A stretch of 7,339 bases of DNA from CAYRAV01 sp964422365 (GCA_964422365.1 CAYRAV010000105.1:1-7339); one strand, 5' to 3'. Counted from the stretch's first letter, positions 1-4,972 are shown. Program-made: numbers and translations. Notes: generated from the letters alone by a model not told the origin.

Positions 1-431
1 CCATAGAAACGGAAAAGCAGAACATTTCTCATTTGATTTTGGACAATGTACAGAGAATTCATGGATTTGCAATGAAAGAAAATATAGAAATACGGCTGGA
101 TTTAGATGAGATGATTGAGGGTGTGGTAGAAGAAAATCTGTTTTCACAAGCTGTGACCAATATGATTTCGAATGGTATCAGATATGCAAAGAAAAATATT
201 AAAGTTTCCTTGTGGAAAGAAGAAAAAAATATTAAAATAAAGATAGCAGATGATGGAAATGGATTCTCTGAAGAGGATCTGCCACATTTATTTGAACGTT
301 TTTATAAAGGAAGACAAGGGAATTTCGGACTTGGACTTGCCATTGCTCAGAGTGCCATAGAATATATGGGCGGAACGGTAAAGGCATATAATGAAAACGG
401 AGCAGTGTTTCTGATTACGTTAAAAGGGTGA
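1..431 (+). CDS. Sensor histidine kinase, C-terminal part only (5' end outside window)
   Basis: This is the end of a sensor kinase. The reading frame is already open at the first complete codon (base 3), so the N-terminal sensor, membrane and most phosphoacceptor parts lie upstream. A TTG at 33 is only an internal codon, not a start. What remains is the HATPase_c domain that binds ATP for autophosphorylation. It has an N box (FSQAVTNMISNGIRYA), a G1 box with the usual aspartate (ADDGNGF), an F box (LFERFYKG) and a G2 box (FGLGLAIAQ). It ends at a TGA, 45 bases before the response regulator, with no promoter visible in that gap, so the three signalling genes may be co-transcribed. It most likely pairs with a regulator encoded upstream of the window, because the next regulator has its own kinase immediately after it. 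The family is certain; the signal sensed cannot be told. Confidence 0.93.
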   Translation, partial: IETEKQNISHLILDNVQRIHGFAMKENIEIRLDLDEMIEGVVEENLFSQAVTNMISNGIRYAKKNIKVSLWKEEKNIKIKIADDGNGFSEEDLPHLFERFYKGRQGNFGLGLAIAQSAIEYMGGTVKAYNENGAVFLITLKG

Positions 432-482
432 AGGATTTTGTTCCGTCAATGCTGAAAAAGCAAATGTAAGGATGATATGATA

Positions 483-1163
483 ATGAAAAATATTGCAATT
501 ATAGAAGATGACAAAGGTTTGAATAATGGAATTGTTCTGGCACTGAAAAATAAAGAGTATCATTTTATACAGTATTATTCTTTGTCAGAGGCAAGGAATG
601 ACAGAACAGATTGTAGTATTGATTTGATTATTTTAGATGTCAGTCTGCCTGACGGGAATGGTTTTGATTATTTAAAAGAACTGCGAAGGAATTCTAATGT
701 TCCGGTTATTATTCTGACAGCGAATGATTTGGAAACAGATGAGGTTATGGGGCTGGAGTTAGGGGCAGATGATTATATTACAAAACCATTCAGCCTTATG
801 GTGCTTCGGGCGAGAATTGAAAACGTATTAAAGAGAGAAAAAGTACAAGCAGAAAATATTTATAAAACAGATGATTTGGTGTTTGATTTTGAGCAGATGC
901 ATTTTAAGAAAGGCGGACAGGAAATACAGCTTAGTAAAACAGAGCAGAAACTATTGCATATACTTGTGAACAATAAGGGAAATACATTGTCCAGAGAAAG
1001 GCTTGTAGACCATGTATGGACAGATGGAGCAGAGTATGTCAATGAAAATGCCTTGTCAGTTACTATAAAACGTTTACGGGATAAGATTGAAAAGATACCA
1101 TCAAAACCAAAGTATATACAGACAGTATATGGAATAGGATATGTTTGGAGGGAAGGAGTGTGA
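483..1163 (+). CDS. OmpR/PhoB-family DNA-binding response regulator
   Basis: This cytoplasmic transcription factor is switched on by phosphorylation from a partner kinase. From the ATG at 483 it is 226 residues, normal for the family. The receiver domain (about 1-115) shows the acidic pair in IIEDD, the phosphoacceptor Asp52 in LIILDVSLPDG, the switch threonine in ILTAND and the conserved lysine in ITKPF. The C-terminal winged helix (about 125-226) has LSKTEQKLLHIL, the recognition-helix region ALSVTIKRLRDKIEK and the closing hairpin TVYGIGYVW. Two starts are possible: ATG 477 lies 4 bases and ATG 483 lies 10 bases after the TAAGGA ribosome binding site (467-472). Family alignment (MKNIAIIEDD) favours 483. 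The stop falls one base before the start of the second kinase, so the two are translationally coupled. A candidate target is the operator at 4951-4972 before the ABC transporter. Confidence 0.95.
   Translation: MKNIAIIEDDKGLNNGIVLALKNKEYHFIQYYSLSEARNDRTDCSIDLIILDVSLPDGNGFDYLKELRRNSNVPVIILTANDLETDEVMGLELGADDYITKPFSLMVLRARIENVLKREKVQAENIYKTDDLVFDFEQMHFKKGGQEIQLSKTEQKLLHILVNNKGNTLSRERLVDHVWTDGAEYVNENALSVTIKRLRDKIEKIPSKPKYIQTVYGIGYVWREGV
1153..1158 (+). promoter_or_regulatory. Ribosome binding site that fixes the start of the second kinase
   Basis: AAGGAG lies inside the last codons of the response regulator, 6 bases before ATG 1165 and 9 before ATG 1168. It rules out the longer in-frame ATG at 1141, which has no comparable site and would overlap the regulator by 23 bases. 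Confidence 0.7.
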
Positions 1164-1164
1164 G

Positions 1165-2088
1165 ATGATGCTGAAAAGGCTGGTTAGATATCTAAAAAAA
1201 ATAAGTATAAGAAATACCTATCAAAGATTAAATCATATGATAGATGCAGTTATGGAAGGTCATTTTGAAGAAGACGAGTACGACGAAACGGAATTGTCCA
1301 AGTTAGAAGTAAAGTGGAAGCGTTTTCTTGCATCAGTTCAGTTATCAAACCAAAGGCTGGAGGAGGAGCGGAAAAATATTAAGGAATTGGTATCAGATAT
1401 TTCCCATCAGACAAAAACACCTTTGGCAAATATCTTATTGTATTCCCAGTTGTTAGAGGAACAAAACTTAGATGAAACCAGCCATGAGATTGTTGTTCAA
1501 ATTATGAAACAGTCAAAAAAGCTGGATTTTTTGATTCAGTCACTGGTAAAAACATCAAGACTGGAAGCAGGAACATTTCAGTTTGTGCCAAAGAAGCAGA
1601 AACTCTCACCAATGCTTCTGGAAGCAGAGAGGCAGGTGAGGGAAAAAGTCCGGGAGCGGAATATGCAAATTGTGATACAGGCATCAGATGTAGAAAGAGT
1701 AGATGATAATGAGGGAGATTTGGATGTATCATATCGTGAAATACAAATTATGTATGATAGGAAATGGACTGGTGAAGCATTATATAATATTTTAGATAAT
1801 GCAGTGAAATATGGAAATGAAGGAAGTACAATACAGATTTTGGTGAAAGCATATGAAATGTTTGTATGCATTATAATTAGTAATGAGGGAGAGGGAATTC
1901 CTGAGGAGGAGATCCCTCTTATTTTTCAGAGATTTTATCGTGGGAAGAATGCTTCTGAGGTACAGGGTGTGGGAATTGGACTATATCTTGCACGACAGAT
2001 TGTGGAAGAGCAGGGAGGATATATAAAAGCAGCCTCTAAATATGGAGAGGAAACAAAATTTTATGTGTATCTGCCGAGGGTAAGATAG
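1165..2088 (+). CDS. Sensor histidine kinase without transmembrane segments
   Basis: This kinase should phosphorylate the response regulator encoded just before it. From ATG 1165 it has 307 residues. Residues 1-75 are charged and helical (for example EGHFEEDEYDETELSKLE), with no hydrophobic stretch long enough to cross the membrane. The phosphoacceptor His81 sits in VSDISHQTKTPLANILLYSQLL. Then come the N box (ALYNILDNAVKYG, about 206-218), a G1 box reading SNEGEGIPEEE, an F box (LIFQRFYRG) and a G2 box (GVGIGLYLAR, about 269-278). In G1 the usual aspartate is Asn240, a variant known in some Firmicute kinases, so activity is not excluded. Bce-type kinases normally carry two N-terminal membrane helices; this one would be soluble or tethered through a partner. 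The upstream regulator and the exporter about 3 kb downstream suggest a regulator-kinase-ABC module, now interrupted. The family is certain; the signal is unknown. Confidence 0.93.
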   Translation: MMLKRLVRYLKKISIRNTYQRLNHMIDAVMEGHFEEDEYDETELSKLEVKWKRFLASVQLSNQRLEEERKNIKELVSDISHQTKTPLANILLYSQLLEEQNLDETSHEIVVQIMKQSKKLDFLIQSLVKTSRLEAGTFQFVPKKQKLSPMLLEAERQVREKVRERNMQIVIQASDVERVDDNEGDLDVSYREIQIMYDRKWTGEALYNILDNAVKYGNEGSTIQILVKAYEMFVCIIISNEGEGIPEEEIPLIFQRFYRGKNASEVQGVGIGLYLARQIVEEQGGYIKAASKYGEETKFYVYLPRVR

Positions 2089-2172
2089 ATATACAGTATT
2101 TTGAAATGTGTTTTTGAATGTATGTTTTGATTCAAAGAAATCTTTCAAAAGTGTAAGGACAAATCTCCTCAT

Positions 2173-2189
2173 GAAATCCAGTGTTTGTA
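2173..2189 (+). repeat. Left copy of outer direct repeat (repeat A)
   Basis: GAAATCCAGTGTTTGTA here matches GAAATCCAGTATTTGCA at 4895-4911 at 15 of 17 positions in the same orientation. Both copies have GGACA and TCT a little upstream. The two copies bracket the block of MerR, CMD and recombinase-remnant genes. It may be an attachment-site remnant, but a match this short could be chance in A+T-rich DNA. Confidence 0.4.
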
Positions 2190-2216
2190 AGCATTGTAGG
2201 AGTTGTGAATGGAAAA

Positions 2217-2239
2217 TTTACACTATTTTTACACAAAAT
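2217..2239 (+). repeat. Left copy of inner direct repeat (repeat B)
   Basis: TTTACAC, three bases, then TTTTACACAAAAT. The same arrangement occurs at 4810-4832 just after the recombinase remnant, with 20 of 23 bases identical and AAAAGA following shortly after in both. It is likely to be either the mate of a recombinase-associated attachment site or the leftover 3' tail of a second, lost recombinase gene. Confidence 0.55.
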
Positions 2240-2278
2240 CAAAAGAGTTCTAATACGAAAACAAAATTTTTGAGAAAA

Positions 2279-2332
2279 GGTTGTCTTTGTCTTGATATTT
2301 GAAGCTTACGCTGATATCAGGCAAAGGCAACC
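2279..2332. terminator. Long hairpin between convergent genes, probable terminator
   Basis: Bases 2279-2299 pair with 2313-2332 to form a stem of about 20 pairs, with one bulged T and a 13-base loop. The stem begins GGTTG and closes with CAACC. It lies between the end of the second kinase (+) and the end of the TipA-like MerR gene (-), whose stop is 28 bases away. Read on the - strand the stem is followed by TTTTCTC and further T-rich sequence, as expected of an intrinsic terminator for the MerR gene. Read on the + strand pairing is better (T-G wobbles instead of two C-A mismatches) but no T run follows. The rest of the 270-base gap 2089-2359 holds repeats A and B and one doubtful 14-codon frame. 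Confidence 0.6.
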
Positions 2333-2359
2333 TCATTTAAATAGAATGTGTTGGAATAA

Positions 2360-3214
2360 TTATTCCTCATAGAAATGCCGGATTGCTTGGGCAAAAAAAT
2401 CCGCAACTCCTTCTCCATACTGGCTGTCACATTCTGCCTGTACATCTTTATTGTTCTGGTATATATCTGCCAGTTGCAGCATGAAGTCTTTTTCATATTT
2501 TATGCGGAATAACTGTTTTTGGACAAATCCGTATTCTGCAACCACTTCCCTGATTTCAAAGGAATACAAAGTAAATCCCTCATCTTTCCGTTTGGTCAAT
2601 TTATCCATAACAGCTTCCTGCCGCAGGCGGAGTGCATGAAGCATTTCTTCCCCTATGGGGTTCTTCGCTGTTTCTAAGGCATCCTCCTTGCTGCCGTGCC
2701 ATTCGATGAGTTTCGCCCAACTCTTCTGTGTTTCCTCCTTTGCGGCATCTTCCATAAATTGCCTATGGAATCCGTCAATGCTGCCAAATTGCTCTTCAAG
2801 TGTGTTCTTCTGTTCCTCATTCATGTGCTGAATCATGGAATCAAATATCTCCTCCACCTCTGTTTTGCTGAATACTTCAAAATCCATATTGTTCTCTCCT
2901 TTCAGAATGTCATCAATGCTGGCAATCAAACGCTCCAAGCGTTCCTTTTTTGCTGTCAGCATTGTTCGCTGCATTTGCAGAATCTGCTTTTTGTCAAGAG
3001 GCGGATTTTCCATGACAGACTTGATTTCCCGTAAAGAAATATCAAATTCCCGAAAGAATAATATTTGACGCAGAATTTCTAATGCCTTATCGTCATAAAG
3101 TCGGTATCCCGCTTCACTCCTGCCCGTCGGCTTCAATAGACCGATTTCATCATAATAGTGAAGTGTGCGCACGCTGATCCCTGTGATTTCTGCCAATTCT
3201 TTTACTGTCCTCAT
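2360..3214 (-). CDS. TipA/Mta-like MerR-family transcriptional activator with TipAS ligand-binding domain
   Basis: Regulators of this type bind a promoter with an over-long spacer and, on binding a drug-like ligand, twist it so RNA polymerase can start. The protein is 284 residues from ATG 3214, chosen because AAGGAGG lies 9 bases upstream. Residues 1-70 are the winged helix (TVKELAEITGISVRTLHYYDEIGLLKP, then GYRLYDD), about 75-108 a coiled-coil dimer helix, and about 115-284 the TipAS domain. TipAS hallmarks are WAKLIEWH and the closing YGEGVADFFAQAIRHFYEE. TipAL binds thiopeptides and Mta activates multidrug efflux genes in the family; the ligand here is unknown. No efflux gene adjoins it. 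The neighbouring CMD gene lies upstream on the same strand but this gene has its own promoter. An internal ribosome binding site and ATG precede the TipAS domain (see 2885-2902). Codons are richer in G+C than in the flanking genes. Confidence 0.93.
   Translation of the reverse strand: MRTVKELAEITGISVRTLHYYDEIGLLKPTGRSEAGYRLYDDKALEILRQILFFREFDISLREIKSVMENPPLDKKQILQMQRTMLTAKKERLERLIASIDDILKGENNMDFEVFSKTEVEEIFDSMIQHMNEEQKNTLEEQFGSIDGFHRQFMEDAAKEETQKSWAKLIEWHGSKEDALETAKNPIGEEMLHALRLRQEAVMDKLTKRKDEGFTLYSFEIREVVAEYGFVQKQLFRIKYEKDFMLQLADIYQNNKDVQAECDSQYGEGVADFFAQAIRHFYEE
2885..2902 (-). promoter_or_regulatory. Internal ribosome binding site and ATG for a free TipAS domain
   Basis: On the - strand AAAGGAGAG (2902-2894) is followed by the in-frame ATG at 2887-2885, which is codon 110 of the MerR protein; AGGAG ends 8 bases before the ATG. 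Translation from here would give a 175-residue protein (MDFEVFSKTEVEE...) consisting of the ligand-binding domain without the DNA-binding part. This mirrors Streptomyces tipA, where TipAS is made from an internal start of the TipAL message. Use of the site here is an inference. Confidence 0.55.
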
Positions 3215-3223
3215 TCTGTAAGG

Positions 3224-3230
3224 CCTCCTT
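3224..3230 (-). promoter_or_regulatory. Ribosome binding site fixing the TipA-like MerR start
   Basis: AAGGAGG on the - strand lies 9 bases before ATG 3214. It excludes the upstream in-frame initiation at 3247, which would add 11 residues ahead of the conserved MerR N-terminus and would sit on the promoter -10. Confidence 0.75.
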
Positions 3231-3245
3231 GTTCTTGATACAATC

Positions 3246-3276
3246 ACTTTAAGCTATGACGTTCCGTGAAGGTCAA
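3246..3276 (-). promoter_or_regulatory. MerR-type promoter of the TipA-like regulator, with operator dyad
   Basis: On the - strand TTGACC (3276-3271) and TAAAGT (3251-3246) are separated by 19 bases, the long spacer typical of MerR-activated promoters. The spacer region carries an imperfect dyad, CTTCACGGAACGTCATAG (3271-3254), whose left half CTTCACG resembles operators of MerR/TipA-type regulators as I recall them; the right half is degenerate. Directly upstream are two runs of seven A's (3280-3286 and 3289-3295), resembling an UP element. Autoactivation by the gene's own product is the simplest reading. Confidence 0.6.
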
Positions 3277-3303
3277 TAGTTTTTTTGGTTTTTTTCATTA
3301 TAC

Positions 3304-3331
3304 TAGCAAATGAGGAATTCCGTAAATGCTA
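3304..3331. repeat. Imperfect 28-base palindrome downstream of the CMD gene
   Basis: The arms TAGCA and TGCTA are perfect and the centre is GGAATTCC, with three mismatches and one wobble between. It lies 14 bases past the CMD stop on the - strand. No T run follows on that strand, so it is at best a weak terminator or a protein-binding site. Confidence 0.35.
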
Positions 3332-3345
3332 ATCTGCCATTGCTT

Positions 3346-3738
3346 TCAGAAATTTTCTCCTAAGTTTTTTCTTTCTGAGAAAACACTTTTTGCAACTGTT
3401 ATGGCATTTAACACTCTTGGAAAGCCAACGTAGGGAATACACTGGATAAATGTTTCTACGATTTTCTGTGGAGAAATCCCCACATTCAAAGCCCCGTTAA
3501 TATGTACTTCTAATTGTGATTTACATCCGCCCAAAGTCAATAAACTTGTTATGGTTATCATTTCCCGCTCTGGTAAGGACAGGTTTTCTCGTGGATATAT
3601 TTCCCCAAAAGCAAATTCAATGATAAACCTGCCAACATCGGGTGCGATGTCCTCCAATGATTTTATGACATTCTCCCCGCCGATTCCGTCAATCTTCTTT
3701 AACTGTTCCATTCCTGTTTCAAAACGTGTCTGTTCCAT
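3346..3738 (-). CDS. Carboxymuconolactone decarboxylase (CMD/AhpD-like) family protein
   Basis: This small all-helical protein of 130 residues matches the usual length of the CMD family. Visible hallmarks are ERE-MITITSLLTLGGCKSQLEVHINGALNVG (about 58-87), with Cys72 and His79 in the family's Cys-x6-His arrangement, and the C-terminal IPYVGFPRVLNAI (101-113). AhpD itself has a CxxC pair; here only one cysteine is in the motif, so an AhpD-type disulfide reductase is unlikely. Members range from the true decarboxylase of aromatic degradation to proteins of aldehyde or thiol stress; nothing nearby suggests aromatic catabolism. The start is ATG 3738, with AGGAGGT (3753-3747) 8 bases upstream. The gene diverges from a short MerR regulator, and its promoter carries a MerR-type operator, so it is probably activated by that regulator. 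In Bacillus subtilis the MerR protein AdhR lies near a CMD-family gene and responds to aldehydes, a useful but unproven parallel. Confidence 0.9.
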   Translation of the reverse strand: MEQTRFETGMEQLKKIDGIGGENVIKSLEDIAPDVGRFIIEFAFGEIYPRENLSLPEREMITITSLLTLGGCKSQLEVHINGALNVGISPQKIVETFIQCIPYVGFPRVLNAITVAKSVFSERKNLGENF

Positions 3739-3767
3739 TTGATTATACCTCCTGATTTGTTTATAAT
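3739..3767 (+). promoter_or_regulatory. Promoter of the short MerR gene
   Basis: TTGATT (3739-3744), a 17-base spacer and TATAAT (3762-3767) form a near-consensus promoter on the + strand. Transcription would start near 3774 and cross the dyad operator at 3780-3797, so the regulator could repress itself from the same site. Confidence 0.6.
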
Positions 3768-3770
3768 GTG

Positions 3771-3801
3771 AGCATAATGCTTAATCCATAGTTTAAGTCA
3801 A
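3771..3801 (-). promoter_or_regulatory. MerR-activated promoter of the CMD gene with 18-bp dyad operator
   Basis: On the - strand TTGACT (3801-3796) and TATGCT (3776-3771) are 19 bases apart, too long for efficient unaided use and diagnostic of MerR activation. The spacer region holds the dyad CTTAAACTATGGATTAAG (3797-3780), with perfect outer halves CTTAA and TTAAG and inner symmetric C/G and AT. This resembles the CTTAAA-type operator I recall for AdhR-like regulators. The predicted start near 3764 leaves a leader of about 25 bases that contains the ribosome binding site of the CMD gene. Confidence 0.75.
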
Positions 3802-3810
3802 GAACTTTTT

Positions 3811-3817
3811 GGGGAGG
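3811..3817 (+). promoter_or_regulatory. Ribosome binding site fixing the short MerR start
   Basis: GGGGAGG lies 6 bases before ATG 3824 (3 before ATG 3821). The in-frame TTG at 3809 overlaps this site and cannot be the start. Confidence 0.75.
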
Positions 3818-3823
3818 TCTATG

Positions 3824-4180
3824 ATGACAATCGGAGAAATGTCTAAAAAAATAAATTTGCCCGAAAGCACTTTACGGTATTATGAAAAAAAGAAACTTCT
3901 GGTAGTGGAGCGTGATAAACATGGCAGACGTGTATATTCGGAAAGTGATGTGGAATGGATTAAATTTATTCGGCGATTAAAAGAAACCGGCATGCTGCTG
4001 AAAGATATACAGCATTATTCTGAATTACGCTATTCAGGCAGGGAAACGATACCTGAACGGCTGGAAATGTTGCAAATACACCGGGAGTATGTTTTAGAGC
4101 AGCAGCTAAAGTGGAAAGAATACCTGCAAAATCTGGATAACAAAATTAAATATTATAAGGAATCTATAAACAATGATTAA
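3824..4180 (+). CDS. AdhR-like MerR-family transcriptional regulator
   Basis: This short MerR regulator has 118 residues from ATG 3824. Residues 1-70 form the winged-helix DNA-binding domain (MTIGEMSKKINLPESTLRYYEKKKLL, wing GRRVYSESD). From about 75 to 115 a coiled coil (PERLEMLQIHREYVLEQQLKWKEYLQNLDNKIKYY) gives dimerisation, and there is no ligand-binding domain beyond it. This architecture, and motifs such as VEWIKFIRRLKETGM, place it with AdhR/NmlR-type sensors of aldehydes and electrophiles. However, it contains no cysteine. AdhR's reactive cysteine, as I recall its sequence, aligns with Arg51 here, so direct alkylation sensing is unlikely. It faces the CMD gene across a divergent promoter region and most likely controls that gene and itself through the dyad at 3780-3797. 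The remnant of a recombinase begins about 70 bases downstream. Confidence 0.9.
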   Translation: MTIGEMSKKINLPESTLRYYEKKKLLVVERDKHGRRVYSESDVEWIKFIRRLKETGMLLKDIQHYSELRYSGRETIPERLEMLQIHREYVLEQQLKWKEYLQNLDNKIKYYKESINND

Positions 4181-4249
4181 GCCTTAATTTTCTATTTGCT
4201 GTAAATCAAAGAGGCAGTTTTTGTTAAAGTTAACTGCAACTGAACGTGA

Positions 4250-4777
4250 GTATCGTTGCTTTATGAGTTGGACGAGGAGGGAAAGCGCAGATTTCAAATC
4301 TGCCCACCAAAGACAATCAAGGGCATTCGTAAAATTCCGCTGACGTCAAAAGCGCTGCATGCTCTGAGAAAACAGAAAGAGTATATGTTGAAGCATGGGA
4401 TGATAGACAACCATACAGTAGATGGGCACAGTGGCTTTGTATTTCTCACGAAGAAATTCCAGTTGTGGAGTGTGGTACAGTTAGACATTATCCTCCATAA
4501 GATTGTGTATGATTACAATAGTATTGAGGTGGCGGATGGTATACTGGAGGACAGGGAGCCAGAATTGCTGCCTAATATTACTGCACATATCTTAAGGCAT
4601 ACTGCCTGCACCAGAATGGCAGAGGCAGGGATGGACCAGAGGACATTGCAGGAGATTATGGGGCACAGCAACCTTGCAATTACCATGAAAGTATACAACC
4701 ATGTGGATGACAAGCGCATGCGGGATGAGATTGAAAAGTTTGATAAGAAGCGGAGCAGGGACAGCCGGGCATCCTAG
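4250..4777 (+). pseudogene. Tyrosine recombinase/integrase, C-terminal remnant lacking the first catalytic arginine
   Basis: This is the back half of a phage- or ICE-type tyrosine recombinase. Present are the beta-hairpin lysine (PPKTIKGIRKIPL), the HxxR box (AHILRHTACTRMAEAG, from about 4583), the third histidine motif (IMGHS) and the nucleophile tyrosine in MKVYNHV (codon 4694-4696). Missing are the arm- and core-binding N-terminal domains and the first catalytic arginine, because the frame is closed by TGA at 4247-4249 and there is no ribosome binding site. A fragment LNVSI in another frame (4240-4254), just before LLYELDEEG, suggests homology once continued there and was broken by a small deletion. 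About 174 codons remain, against some 380-400 in intact relatives. It is almost certainly non-functional and marks the middle block as an old integrated element. The TAG stop sits inside an inverted repeat. Confidence 0.88.
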
Positions 4778-4784
4778 CCCGGCT
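4763..4784. repeat. Perfect inverted repeat overlapping the recombinase stop
   Basis: AGCCGGGC (4763-4770) and GCCCGGCT (4777-4784) form an 8-bp G+C-rich stem with a six-base loop that contains most of the TAG stop. No T run follows on the + strand, so a terminator role is doubtful; it could be a recombinase-related structure. Confidence 0.45.
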
Positions 4785-4809
4785 CATCGTACACAAAAAA
4801 TGTTACAAA

Positions 4810-4832
4810 TGTACACAACTTTTACACAAAAT
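4810..4832 (+). repeat. Right copy of inner direct repeat (repeat B), within a TACACAA cluster
   Basis: TGTACAC, three bases, then TTTTACACAAAAT, 20 of 23 identical to 2217-2239. TACACAA occurs three times in 40 bases (4790-4796, 4812-4818, 4823-4829), the sort of short direct repeat a tyrosine recombinase arm-binding site can show. In the recombinase frame the same bases read as an 18-codon extension after the TAG. Confidence 0.55.
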
Positions 4833-4894
4833 GAATGAAAAGATATGAGATTTTATGAGAAGATAAGCGTCTAAATCACTTCTGGGACATCTTA

Positions 4895-4911
4895 GAAATC
4901 CAGTATTTGCA
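4895..4911 (+). repeat. Right copy of outer direct repeat (repeat A)
   Basis: GAAATCCAGTATTTGCA, 15 of 17 identical to 2173-2189 in the same orientation. It lies between the recombinase remnant and the exporter promoter. The gap 4778-5058 has no gene: it holds an inverted repeat at its left edge, repeats B and A, the operator and the promoter of the exporter. Confidence 0.4.
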
Positions 4912-4950
4912 GGGTTTTAACAACTTCTGCAAAGAAATTCAAAACATCTG

Positions 4951-4972
4951 AATCTTACAAAATCGTAAGATT
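4951..4972 (+). promoter_or_regulatory. Inverted-repeat operator, BceR-like, upstream of the ABC exporter
   Basis: AATCTTAC (4951-4958) and GTAAGATT (4965-4972) are perfect inverted halves around six bases. The core TTACA-AAAT-CGTAA (4955-4968) differs at one base from TnACA-N4-TGTAA, the consensus I recall for BceR-type regulators. Its centre is about 52 bases before the predicted transcription start, fitting an activator. The response regulator at 483-1163 is the obvious candidate to bind it. Confidence 0.6.

Noticed and set aside
860..1042. Short - strand frames inside the regulator, second kinase, ATPase and permease genes
   Set aside because: They are shadows of real genes with no start signals or family resemblance.
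2125..2150. TTTTG...CAAAA inverted repeat with inner AAAG/CTTT after the second kinase
   Set aside because: It is an A+T-only-type stem with a four-base bulge and no T run, too weak to call a terminator.
2108..2302. 64-codon + strand frame after the second kinase
   Set aside because: It has no ribosome binding site at its start, low-complexity composition and no recognisable domain; it runs through repeat B and into the hairpin arm.
2696..3034. 112-codon + strand frame opposite the TipA-like gene
   Set aside because: It is antisense to a well-supported gene and has no start signal; cysteine- and phenylalanine-rich composition is typical of a shadow frame.
3346..3738. CMD-family protein as an AhpD peroxidase partner or an aromatic-degradation enzyme
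   Set aside because: AhpD's CxxC is absent and no peroxidase or beta-ketoadipate pathway gene is in the window, so only the family is called.
4214..4237. GCAGTT...AACTGC inverted repeat between the short MerR gene and the recombinase remnant
   Set aside because: Six pairs with a 12-base loop and no T run on either strand; expected by chance at this composition.
4790..4829. TACACAA repeats as a CRISPR-like or iteron array
   Set aside because: There are only three copies of seven bases with irregular spacing, no replication gene and no spacer structure; they fit a recombinase tail or arm sites better.
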